NCBI GenBank assembly: GCA_011523315.1
Contig: WTHE01000473.1
Coordinates: forward strand, 1 to 16,043
DNA length: 16,043 nucleotides
Origin: Candidatus Binatota bacterium
GTDB lineage: Bacteria; Desulfobacterota; Binatia; Bin18
Direction: 5' to 3'
Within the stretch, counting starts at the first letter, position 1; every line of letters begins with the position of its first letter. The translations under genes were made by a program, and so were the position numbers. Below the pieces are notes generated by a model. The model was not told the origin of the DNA. It did no database searches and worked only from the letters and a program-made list of their open reading frames with translations. Below, one piece after another: positions 8,291 through 14,785 of this stretch.

Positions 8291-9303
8291 ACATTTACTA
8301 CGACAGAGACGCCGACCTGTCCCTGCTCAAGGACAAGAAGATCGCCATTGTCGGCTACGGCAGCCAGGGCCACTCCCACGCGCTCAACCTGCGTGACAGC
8401 GGCATGGACGTGCGGATCGCGCTGAAGTCGGGCAGCGGCTCGTGGCCCAAGGCCGAAAACGCCGGTTTTCTGGTCCAGGAGGTCGCCCAGGCGGCCAAAG
8501 AGGCCGACATCATCATGATCCTGACTCCAGACGAGGTCGCCAGCGAGATGTATGCGGCCGATATCAAAGCCGGGCTGCGGCCGGGGACCTGCCTGGCCTG
8601 TGCCCACGGCTTCAACATCCATTTCAAAAAGATCGTCCCGCCGGACGACGTGAACGTCTTCATGGTCGCGCCCAAGGGGCCGGGCCATCTGCTGCGCAGC
8701 GAGTTTGAAAAGGGCCAGGGCGTGCCGTGTCTGATCGCCATCGCCCAGGATCCGTCGGGCAGCACCAAGGATATTGCTCTGGCCTACGCCTCGGCCATTG
8801 GTGGCGGCCGGGCGGCGATTCTGGAGACCTCGTTCAAGGAAGAGACCGAGACCGATCTGTTTGGGGAGCAGACCGTGCTGTGCGGCGGCGTCACCGAACT
8901 CATGCGGGCCGGTTTCGAGACCCTGGTCGAAGCCGGTTATGCCCCGGAGATGGCCTTCTTTGAGTGCATCCACGAGATGAAGCTGATCGTCGATCTGGTC
9001 TATGAGGGCGGCATCACCAATATGCGCTACTCGGTCAGCAATACTGCCGAATACGGCGACATGACCCGCGGCAAGCGGGTCATCGGCGAGGAGACGCGCA
9101 CGGCCATGAAGGGGATCCTGGCCGATATCCAGTCCGGCAAGTTTGCCGATGAGTGGATTGCCGAACACCGCTCCGGCTCGCCCAACTTCAACGCCCTGCG
9201 CGAGGCGGCCAAGGGCCATCAGTCCGAGGTGGTCGGCGCCCATCTGCGGGGCATGATGCCCTGGATGCAGCAGAACCGCCTGGTGGATAAGGCGAAAAAT
9301 TAG
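8287..9303 (+). CDS. ilvC: Ketol-acid reductoisomerase, class I
   Basis: Carries out the Mg2+-dependent alkyl shift and NADPH reduction that turn acetolactate and acetohydroxybutyrate into dihydroxy acids, the second common step of valine and isoleucine synthesis. The 338 residues match the short class I form. The Rossmann motif is GYGSQGHSHALNLRDSG (from residue 23), followed by the cofactor loop with Lys47, Ser50 and Ser52, consistent with NADP(H). Catalytic-domain motifs are CAHGFNIHF, the acidic DLFGEQTVLCGG metal site, and FECIHEMKLIVDLVYEGG. The AAGGAGAAGG site lies inside the end of ilvN, and the start codon overlaps its stop. Confidence 0.97.
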   Translation: MNIYYDRDADLSLLKDKKIAIVGYGSQGHSHALNLRDSGMDVRIALKSGSGSWPKAENAGFLVQEVAQAAKEADIIMILTPDEVASEMYAADIKAGLRPGTCLACAHGFNIHFKKIVPPDDVNVFMVAPKGPGHLLRSEFEKGQGVPCLIAIAQDPSGSTKDIALAYASAIGGGRAAILETSFKEETETDLFGEQTVLCGGVTELMRAGFETLVEAGYAPEMAFFECIHEMKLIVDLVYEGGITNMRYSVSNTAEYGDMTRGKRVIGEETRTAMKGILADIQSGKFADEWIAEHRSGSPNFNALREAAKGHQSEVVGAHLRGMMPWMQQNRLVDKAKN

Positions 9304-9309
9304 GGGTGC

Positions 9310-9334
9310 GGCGCCGGGTCGAAGGCCCGGTGCC
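9310..9334 (+). promoter_or_regulatory. GC-rich hairpin immediately before psd
   Basis: GGCGCCGGG (9310-9318) pairs with CCCGGTGCC (9326-9334), with one G-U pair. There is no T-run, so it is unlikely to be an intrinsic terminator. It occupies the 37-base gap between ilvC and psd and ends 6 bases before the psd ATG, exactly where a ribosome-binding site would lie. It could tune psd translation or be an RNA processing site. Confidence 0.5.
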
Positions 9335-9340
9335 CCGCGT

Positions 9341-10009
9341 ATGCACTTTGCGCCACAGGGATATCCCTGGATCTTCGGTCTCGGTTCGGCCTCGCTGATC
9401 CTCGGTCTGCTTGAGTTTCGTATTCCCAGCCTGGGGGTCTTCTTCCTGTGTCTGTTCGTCGCCTATTTCTTTCGTGACCCGAACCGCACGCCTCCCGAGG
9501 GACAGCGCCTCATTGTTGCGCCCGCCGACGGCAGGGTCGTGACGGTTGAGCAGCCGTGTCAGGACCCCCGTTTTTTGCCCGCCCCGACCATTCGCGTGGG
9601 TATTTTCATGTCGCCGCTCGACGTGCATGTGAACCGCCTGGCGGTCTCGGGCCGGATCGAGGCGGTCCGCTATCAGCCCGGAAAATTTCGTCCGGCCTTT
9701 GCCCAAGTAGCGGCCGAGGTCAATGAGCAGAATGCCGTGACCATCCGGGACGAACAGGGCGGCAGGATTGCGCTGGTCCAGATTGCCGGTATCCTGGCCC
9801 GACGGATCGTGTGTCGGCTGAAAGGCGGCGAGCGGGTCGAACAGGGCGCGCGCTACGGCATGATCATGTTTGGCTCTCGGGTCGATGTGTACTGTCCACC
9901 CCAGGTCGCACTGAAAGTTGAGGTCGGACAGCGGGTGAAGGCCGGCGAGACAATTCTGGCGGTCTATCCTCCGACCACCGGCGAAGACGGAAGGAGCGAA
10001 ACGGCATGA
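9341..10009 (+). CDS. psd: Phosphatidylserine decarboxylase, short form
   Basis: Pyruvoyl enzyme that decarboxylates phosphatidylserine to phosphatidylethanolamine at the cytoplasmic membrane. The 222-residue form matches the short bacterial Psd subfamily. An N-terminal hydrophobic stretch (about 10-44) precedes FFRDPNRTPPEG. Further motifs are VAPADGRV (59-65), FMSPLDVHVNRL (89-100) with the conserved Asp/His, and the self-cleavage site MIMFGS (G178/S179), where the Ser becomes the pyruvoyl group. No Shine-Dalgarno is visible; the start was chosen because the conserved membrane segment follows directly, and a hairpin lies just upstream. The stop overlaps the pssA start (ATGA), so the two consecutive enzymes of the pathway are translationally coupled. 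Confidence 0.94.
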   Translation: MHFAPQGYPWIFGLGSASLILGLLEFRIPSLGVFFLCLFVAYFFRDPNRTPPEGQRLIVAPADGRVVTVEQPCQDPRFLPAPTIRVGIFMSPLDVHVNRLAVSGRIEAVRYQPGKFRPAFAQVAAEVNEQNAVTIRDEQGGRIALVQIAGILARRIVCRLKGGERVEQGARYGMIMFGSRVDVYCPPQVALKVEVGQRVKAGETILAVYPPTTGEDGRSETA

Positions 10010-10863
10010 CACAGGCCACCCCCCAGACAAAGCTGCGCTCCCTGCCGCGACGCAAAATGGGCCCGCCACTGCGCAAAGGGGTCTACCTGCTGCCCAGCCT
10101 GTTTACCACCGGTGGGCTGTTCTGCGGCTTCTACGCCATTATTGCCACCCTGGGCGAGGCGTATGTGTTTGCCGCGATTGCGATGCTGGTCGCCATGGTC
10201 TTTGACGGGCTTGACGGGCGTATCGCCCGGCTGACCAAGACCTCGAGTAAATTCGGCGTCGAGTATGACTCGCTGGCCGATCTGGTCGCCTTCGGGGTGG
10301 CGCCCGGTGTGCTGGCCTACTGCTGGGCGCTCGAGTCGTGGCAGGTCTGGGGCTGGCTGGCCGCAGCCCTGTATGTCACCTGTGGGGCGCTACGGCTGGC
10401 CCGCTTCAATGTCAAGTCTGAAACCGCGGATAAGACCCATTTTGTCGGCCTGCCGATTCCTGCCGCCTCGGCGGTGGTGGCCACGACCGTCCTGCTGGAC
10501 GATTTTCTGGGTGGAGCCGGGAGCAGCGCCAAGCAGATTGCCCCGCTGGTGCTGATCTATACCCTGGCCGGTCTGATGGTCAGCAATATTCGCTACTACA
10601 GTTTCAAGGAACTCAAGCTGCGCGACCGCAAGCCTTTCTGGCTGCTGCTGCTGTCCATCATTGCGATTCAGATCATGATCGCCCAGCCGCACGTCATGCT
10701 GTTTGGCGGTTTCTGGTGTTATGCCGCCTCTGGGCCGCTGTGGCTGATGGTCCGGCTGGGTCGGCTCGGGTTGGGCAAACTGAAAAAGGCGCCGTCCGCC
10801 CCCCCGCCGGAAAACGTTCGTCCGCTGCAGACGCTTGACACGGATAAGGAAGGTCCGTTATAG
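10006..10863 (+). CDS. pssA: CDP-diacylglycerol-serine O-phosphatidyltransferase
   Basis: Integral membrane CDP-alcohol phosphotransferase that makes phosphatidylserine from CDP-diacylglycerol and serine, supplying the substrate for the adjacent Psd. The complete family motif is visible: Asp67, Asp70-Gly71, Ala74-Arg75, Gly84, Asp88 and Asp92. Several hydrophobic segments follow the basic N-terminus (about 28-65, 92-135, 145-165, 178-195, 210-250). At 285 residues it is the multi-span type, unlike the larger E. coli enzyme. The C-terminal tail is soluble and proline-rich. The start overlaps the psd stop by 4 bases; the stop codon lies within a promoter for leuA. Confidence 0.95.
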   Translation: MTQATPQTKLRSLPRRKMGPPLRKGVYLLPSLFTTGGLFCGFYAIIATLGEAYVFAAIAMLVAMVFDGLDGRIARLTKTSSKFGVEYDSLADLVAFGVAPGVLAYCWALESWQVWGWLAAALYVTCGALRLARFNVKSETADKTHFVGLPIPAASAVVATTVLLDDFLGGAGSSAKQIAPLVLIYTLAGLMVSNIRYYSFKELKLRDRKPFWLLLLSIIAIQIMIAQPHVMLFGGFWCYAASGPLWLMVRLGRLGLGKLKKAPSAPPPENVRPLQTLDTDKEGPL

Positions 10864-10864
10864 A
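10835..10864 (+). promoter_or_regulatory. Sigma-70-type promoter for the leu leader and leuA
   Basis: A perfect TTGACA (10835-10840) is followed after 18 bases by TATAGA (10859-10864), which spans the pssA stop codon. Transcription would begin near 10871, about 24 bases before the leader-peptide start. Its placement directly ahead of a leader peptide and terminator strengthens the call beyond the motif match alone. Confidence 0.65.
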
Positions 10865-10894
10865 TGCCGGGATACAGTCTGTAACGGAAATAGG

Positions 10895-11002
10895 ATGATG
10901 ACGCACAGCATGACTCTTGGACTGTTCGATGAACTGGGGCGTGGCCTGCTGCTAAGCCTGCTGCTTAGCACCCCGTCTGCTGGTTCCAAGAGACACGCGT
11001 AA
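10895..11002 (+). CDS. leuL: Leucine-rich leader peptide (leu attenuator)
   Basis: A 35-codon reading frame between pssA and leuA encodes MMTHSMTLGLFDELGRG, then LLLSLLLS, then TPSAGSKRHA and a TAA stop. Nine of 35 residues are leucine, six of them in the LLLSLLL run (10946-10966), including a CTA and a CTT codon among CTGs. The frame begins about 24 bases after a good promoter. Starts are possible at 10895, 10898 or 10910; GGA (10886-10888) is suitably spaced for 10895. The stop lies 58 bases before the stem of a strong intrinsic terminator that is itself just upstream of leuA. This is the layout of ribosome-mediated attenuation: leucine shortage would stall the ribosome on the Leu run and favour readthrough. 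The peptide itself probably has no other function. Confidence 0.82.
   Translation: MMTHSMTLGLFDELGRGLLLSLLLSTPSAGSKRHA
10950..10970 (+). promoter_or_regulatory. Hairpin over the leader Leu codons
   Basis: TGCTAAG (10950-10956) and CTTAGCA (10964-10970) are perfect reverse complements with a 7-base loop. The stem covers the Leu codons of the leader peptide, so a translating or stalled ribosome would disrupt it. It is a candidate pause structure in the attenuator. Confidence 0.5.
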
Positions 11003-11021
11003 ACACAAGAGCTGTCGGGGA

Positions 11022-11047
11022 CCACGGGCGGGATTCTCAGCCTGTGG
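11022..11047 (+). promoter_or_regulatory. Mid-leader hairpin, possible antiterminator strand
   Basis: CCACGGGC (11022-11029) pairs with GCCTGTGG (11040-11047), with one G-U pair and a 10-base loop. The overlapping CAGCCT (11038-11043) can instead pair with GGGCTG (11064-11069) in the left arm of the terminator. This gives a short alternative fold that would block termination. The alternative pairing is only 6 bp, so the exact switch is uncertain. Confidence 0.45.
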
Positions 11048-11060
11048 CCTCGTTTTCGTC

Positions 11061-11094
11061 AAAGGGCTGCGGGATACCTCGCAGCCCTTTTTTT
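11061..11094 (+). terminator. Intrinsic terminator / attenuator before leuA
   Basis: AAAGGGCTGCG (11061-11071) and CGCAGCCCTTT (11080-11090) are perfect reverse complements with a short loop, and seven T (11088-11094) follow. It lies between the leader peptide and leuA, ending 9 bases before the AAGGAGG ribosome site (11104-11110). It is therefore best read as the attenuator terminator controlling leuA rather than as the end of the upstream operon alone. Confidence 0.9.
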
Positions 11095-11116
11095 GTGACA
11101 TCGAAGGAGGACCGCT

Positions 11117-12673
11117 ATGGAACGGGAGATTGTCCAGATTTTTGATACCACACTGCGTGACGGTGAGCAGTCGCCCGGTGCTACCATGAATATCGAGGAG
11201 AAGGTCATGGTCGCCCGTCAGCTCGAAAAGTTGAACGTTGATGTGGTCGAAGCCGGGTTTGCCGCGTCATCAGAGGGAGATTTTGAGTCGGTCAGACGGG
11301 TTGCCGAACTGATGCCGACGCCGATCGTCTTAAGTCTGTCGCGGACCAAGGAGGACGATATCCGACGGTCGATTCAGGCGGTCGAGCGCGCCAAGAATCC
11401 CGGCATTCATATTTTTATCGCGACCTCGGATATCCACCTCAAGCACAAGCTGATGATGAGCCGCCAAGAGGCGCTCGACGCCTCGGTCTGGGCGGTCAGC
11501 TACGCCAAAAAATACCTCGACTATGTCGAGTTTTCGGCCGAGGACGCATCGCGGACCGACCCCGATTACCTGGTCGAGATTTTTGGCGAGGTCATCAAGG
11601 CCGGGGCGGTCACCGTCAATGTGCCGGATACCACCGGCTATGCGGTACCCGAACAGTACGGCCAGCTCTTCACCTTTCTGCGTGACACCGTGCCCGGTGG
11701 CGAAACGGTCAAGTGGAGCGCCCACTGCCACAACGATCTGGGGCTGGCGGTGGCCAACTCGCTGTCCGCAATCCAGCACGGCGCGCGCCAGGTCGAGTGT
11801 ACGATCAACGGTATCGGCGAACGGGCCGGCAATACCTCAATGGAAGAGGTCGTCATGGCGCTCAAGACACGCGGAGACGTCTTTCAGGATGTCACCACCC
11901 GTGTCGTCACCGAGCAGATCTATCCGTCCAGCCAACTGCTATCACAGATTACGGGCATTACCGTCCCGCTCAACAAACCGGTGGTCGGGGCGAACGCGTT
12001 TGCCCATGAAGCCGGTATTCACCAGGACGGGGTGCTGAAGAACAAGCTGACCTATGAGATCATGCAGCCCCAGACCATCGGGCTGGCTAGCAACAAGCTG
12101 GTCCTGGGCAAGCACTCCGGGCGCCACGCCTTTGTCGACCGGCTGCAAACCCTGGGCATTGACTACACCGGGACCGACATGAACAAGGCTTTTGCGCGTT
12201 TCAAAGCCTTGGCCGACAAGAAAAAGAACGTCTACGATGAGGACCTGATCGCCATCGTCACCGAGGAGACCGTCCGGCTGCCGGATCAGTACGAGCTGCT
12301 GTATCTGAATGTGACCTCGTCAAGCATGGCCGTGCCCCACGCTACCGTCAAAATGAAGGTCGGCGAGGACGAGATCGTCGACAGCGCGGCCGGCGACGGC
12401 ATGGTCGACGCCTGTTTCAAGGCGGTGACCAAGATTGCCGGTCTCGACCCCCAGCTCGAGCGCTATACGGTCAAGGCGATTACCGGCGGCGCCGACGCTC
12501 AGGGCGAGGTGTCGTGCATGATCCGTGAGAACGGCACCTCGGTCAACGGTCAGGGCTCCCACACCGATATCATCATGGCCAGCGCCCTGGCCTTTGTGAA
12601 CGCGCTCAACAAACTCGCCCACCGTGAGCGCTATTATCAGAGCCAGACGGCCGCCGGCCGGGAGGGGCCCTAG
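11117..12673 (+). CDS. leuA: 2-isopropylmalate synthase
   Basis: Condenses 2-ketoisovalerate with acetyl-CoA, the first committed step of leucine synthesis; cytoplasmic. The 518 residues match the full-length bacterial LeuA. The TIM-barrel catalytic domain starts with FDTTLRDGEQSPGA (Arg14, Asp15, Glu17) and contains the metal-binding SAHCHNDLGLAVANS (His203, His205) and GIGERAGNTSMEE. A linker follows, then the C-terminal leucine-binding regulatory domain (about 385-505, with ITGGADAQGEVSCMI and GQGSHTDIIMASA), so leucine feedback inhibition is expected. A strong AAGGAGG lies 6 bases before the ATG. Expression is probably set by the upstream attenuator. leuB follows after 45 bases. Confidence 0.97.
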   Translation: MEREIVQIFDTTLRDGEQSPGATMNIEEKVMVARQLEKLNVDVVEAGFAASSEGDFESVRRVAELMPTPIVLSLSRTKEDDIRRSIQAVERAKNPGIHIFIATSDIHLKHKLMMSRQEALDASVWAVSYAKKYLDYVEFSAEDASRTDPDYLVEIFGEVIKAGAVTVNVPDTTGYAVPEQYGQLFTFLRDTVPGGETVKWSAHCHNDLGLAVANSLSAIQHGARQVECTINGIGERAGNTSMEEVVMALKTRGDVFQDVTTRVVTEQIYPSSQLLSQITGITVPLNKPVVGANAFAHEAGIHQDGVLKNKLTYEIMQPQTIGLASNKLVLGKHSGRHAFVDRLQTLGIDYTGTDMNKAFARFKALADKKKNVYDEDLIAIVTEETVRLPDQYELLYLNVTSSSMAVPHATVKMKVGEDEIVDSAAGDGMVDACFKAVTKIAGLDPQLERYTVKAITGGADAQGEVSCMIRENGTSVNGQGSHTDIIMASALAFVNALNKLAHRERYYQSQTAAGREGP

Positions 12674-12718
12674 GCAGCGGCCCACCGACCTACACTTGTA
12701 TGAAAAGAAGGAGACAGC

Positions 12719-13792
12719 ATGGCCCACAAAATTGCGGTCTTTGCCGGTGACGGCATCGGCCCTGAGGTGATTGGCGAGGCCCTGGAAACCCTCACGCTCG
12801 TTGAAAAACGCTTTGGCCTGAACCTGGCCTGTGAACAGGCCCTGGCCGGCGGCTGCTCGATTGACGCCCACGGCGTGGCTCTGACCGACTCTGCGCTGCG
12901 GGTCGCCACCGAGAGCGATGCGGTCCTGCTCGGCGCGGTCGGCGGCCCCAAGTGGGACGACCCGCAGTCTGCGGTCCGGCCCGAGCAGGCCATTCTGGGA
13001 CTGCGCAAAGAGCTTGGCCTGTACGCCAATCTACGCCCGCTCCAGGTCAACCGGCATCTGGTCCACGCTTCAACTCTCAAGCCCGAGGTGTTGGACGGAG
13101 TAGATCTGATTGTCGTGCGTGAGCTGACCGGCGGGGTGTACTACGGTCGGCCGAGCGAGCGCCGGACCGGACCGGACGGCCGTGAAGCCGTGGACACGAT
13201 TTTCTATACCGAGGGGGAGGTCGAGCGGGTGATGCGCACCTCGTTTGAGCTGGCCCGCAAACGCCGCAAAAAGGTCACCTCGGTGGACAAGGCCAACATC
13301 ATGGCGACCTCGCGGATGTGGCGCGAGGTCGCCAATGAGGTGGCCAAGGACTACCCGGACGTTGAATACGAGGATGTCCTGGTCGATGCCATGTCCATGC
13401 ATCTCATCCGTCGGCCGCGCGATTTCGATGTGATTGCCGCCGAGAACATGTTCGGCGATATTCTGACCGACGAAGCGTCGATGATCGCCGGCTCCATGGG
13501 CCTGCTGCCCTCGGCCTCCTTAGGTGAGGGTTCGCGGGGGCTGTACGAGCCCATCCACGGTACCGCGCCCGATATTGCTGGCCAGGACAAGGCCAACCCC
13601 CTGGCCGCCCTGCTATCCACGGCCCTGATGCTGCGTCTGTCGTTTCAGCACGAAGACGCCGCTCAGGCGATTGAGGCCGCGGTCGATGCAGCCCTGTCCG
13701 AAGGCTACCGCACGCCCGATATTGCCCAGCCCGAGTGTCGTCTGGTCGGCTGCAAGGAGATGGGCCGGCTGGTGCGCGAACGGCTGGGATAG
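12719..13792 (+). CDS. leuB: 3-isopropylmalate dehydrogenase
   Basis: NAD-dependent oxidation and decarboxylation of 3-isopropylmalate to 2-ketoisocaproate in leucine synthesis. At 357 residues it has normal length, with the family motifs: AGDGIGPEVIGEAL, LGAVGGPKWDDP, LGLYANLRPL, VRELTGGVYYGRP, SVDKANIMATSRMWREV, AENMFGDILTDEASMIAGSMGLLPSASLG, and the cofactor-binding EPIHGTAPDIAGQDKANP. AAGGAG is well spaced before the ATG. leuC and leuD (isopropylmalate isomerase), often found between leuA and leuB, are missing from the window. leuB is the last gene of the high-GC block. I see no clear terminator after it, and the next genes run towards it from the opposite strand. Confidence 0.97.
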   Translation: MAHKIAVFAGDGIGPEVIGEALETLTLVEKRFGLNLACEQALAGGCSIDAHGVALTDSALRVATESDAVLLGAVGGPKWDDPQSAVRPEQAILGLRKELGLYANLRPLQVNRHLVHASTLKPEVLDGVDLIVVRELTGGVYYGRPSERRTGPDGREAVDTIFYTEGEVERVMRTSFELARKRRKKVTSVDKANIMATSRMWREVANEVAKDYPDVEYEDVLVDAMSMHLIRRPRDFDVIAAENMFGDILTDEASMIAGSMGLLPSASLGEGSRGLYEPIHGTAPDIAGQDKANPLAALLSTALMLRLSFQHEDAAQAIEAAVDAALSEGYRTPDIAQPECRLVGCKEMGRLVRERLG

Positions 13793-13880
13793 GGCATATG
13801 GGGGAAAACCGTTCGTTGGTACAGACCTGTCTCATAGCTGACAAATCAGACCGGAACATGGGGACGAGGCGGCCAATGTC
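13793..13880. other. Junction between leuB and the lower-GC island
   Basis: An 88-base gap between convergent genes. No convincing terminator hairpin is visible. The stretch from TGTCTCATAGCTGACAAATC (13829-13848) to about 13867 reminds me of the outer sequence of some IS481-type insertion elements, but I see no transposase, partner inverted repeat or target duplication here. It could be a fossil element end marking the insertion boundary; that is a weak inference. Confidence 0.25.
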
Positions 13881-14207
13881 TCAGTTGCCGCTCTCGATCC
13901 TCCGCAAGCAATCTTCCAGCAATCTCATGGATGGTTGTATGCCATACCGTACGGTACTCGCCCACTCCGCATAGCACGTTGCCAGGAGTTGGCTGCCCTT
14001 ATCGGTGAGCATGTAGGAGGTGAGAGAAAAGTCCGAGTCAATACCGATCTGCATGGCCTCACGACCTTCCGCAGACAGCAAGTTCCGGGACTCAAGCCAA
14101 TGCATCACGACATTGAAGTGGACCTTCGCGGCATCCAGGCTGGGACAATTCTTCCCATCTGGAAAGTGCCAGGACACCTTGTCATACGTCGCCCTACTTC
14201 CCATCAC
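13881..14207 (-). CDS. Small protein of unknown function (last gene of island operon)
   Basis: A 108-residue soluble protein that I cannot assign to a named family. It begins with an aromatic YDKVSWHFP motif (8-16). A central segment reads WLESRNLLSAEGREAM, then IGIDSDFSLTSYMLTDKG, which looks like a compact alpha/beta domain. No signal peptide or membrane segment is seen. YDxxSWH starts also occur in small proteins found beside toxin genes, so an immunity or accessory role for the preceding gene is possible but unproven. Its ATG overlaps the stop of the 193-residue gene by 4 bases (ATGA on the minus strand), so it is translated with it. Lower GC than leuB. The reading frame and coupling make it a real gene. 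Confidence 0.75.
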   Translation of the reverse strand: MMGSRATYDKVSWHFPDGKNCPSLDAAKVHFNVVMHWLESRNLLSAEGREAMQIGIDSDFSLTSYMLTDKGSQLLATCYAEWASTVRYGIQPSMRLLEDCLRRIESGN

Positions 14208-14785
14208 GCCCTCCGTATGACTTCCGTTTGCACGTCTGGAGCGAAGCGGACTAACTCACCGGTGCGCCGATCTTCGATATAGTTGCCTCCAGTGTCACGG
14301 ATGCGTTCTTCTTTTGCCAGTTGAGCTGTCTTCTCTGCTGTTTCGGAAGTCACTTCGACTGACTTGACGATCTCTCCGTCCTTGATGATCTCGAAATCAA
14401 TCCGACGACTCTCGCCCGTATTCGGATCGACGGTAATCTTGCCTGTCTCATCACGAAGAAAACATTCTCTCTCAATGTGGTAGCCGTTCTCTGCGGGGTA
14501 CTTGTCCGCTAATTCGCTGGCTACTGCCTCTTCCCGCGCAGCGCCGGATACTCGATTGGCCTCAATCTGCGAGAATTCCCTTAGGGCGGCTTCATTGCGT
14601 GCAGCAAGGGCTTCGATTGAGTCGAACCTGAGCGTATCGAGTTGTTGGAGCAGCCCTTGTTCGCTAACAAGCGTCTCTGCCGTCTCGGCTGCGACCTCAC
14701 GGACGCCTTGAGCGACTGTTGCTTCGGCTAGCGCCTTTCTGGCGGCAGCCTCCGCTATTGCAGTTGCAGCGGTCAGAGGTTCCAC
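14204..14785 (-). CDS. Putative PD-(D/E)XK nuclease-like protein
   Basis: A 193-residue protein in two parts. Residues 1-75 are helical and rich in Ala and Glu, with no clear signal peptide. Residues 80-185 resemble a restriction-endonuclease-like fold seen in some C-terminal toxin domains: a helix with Glu85/Glu86; RRIDFEI (Asp130) in a strand; VEVTS (Glu144, Thr146); then EKTAQLAKEERIRDTGGNYI with Gln155. Asp130, Glu144 and Gln155 fit a PD-(D/E)XK pattern. The usual catalytic Lys is replaced by Thr146, so activity is uncertain. The start overlaps the end of the ATPase gene by 13 bases, and the stop overlaps the next gene by 4, so the three are one operon. It could be a nuclease partner of the ATPase or a toxin-like domain protein; assignment is by motif only. 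Confidence 0.7.
   Translation of the reverse strand: MEPLTAATAIAEAAARKALAEATVAQGVREVAAETAETLVSEQGLLQQLDTLRFDSIEALAARNEAALREFSQIEANRVSGAAREEAVASELADKYPAENGYHIERECFLRDETGKITVDPNTGESRRIDFEIIKDGEIVKSVEVTSETAEKTAQLAKEERIRDTGGNYIEDRRTGELVRFAPDVQTEVIRRA

Noticed and set aside
8095..9243. Minus-strand open frame of 382 codons opposite ilvN and ilvC
   Set aside because: Antisense shadow of ilvC; the + strand has complete ketol-acid reductoisomerase motifs.
10864..11116. T-box or riboswitch upstream of leuA
   Set aside because: No T-box core sequence; the Leu-rich leader peptide and terminator explain the region.
13735..13974. Plus-strand 79-codon frame spanning the leuB end and junction
   Set aside because: It starts out of frame inside leuB and runs antisense into the 108-residue gene; no ribosome site or family similarity.
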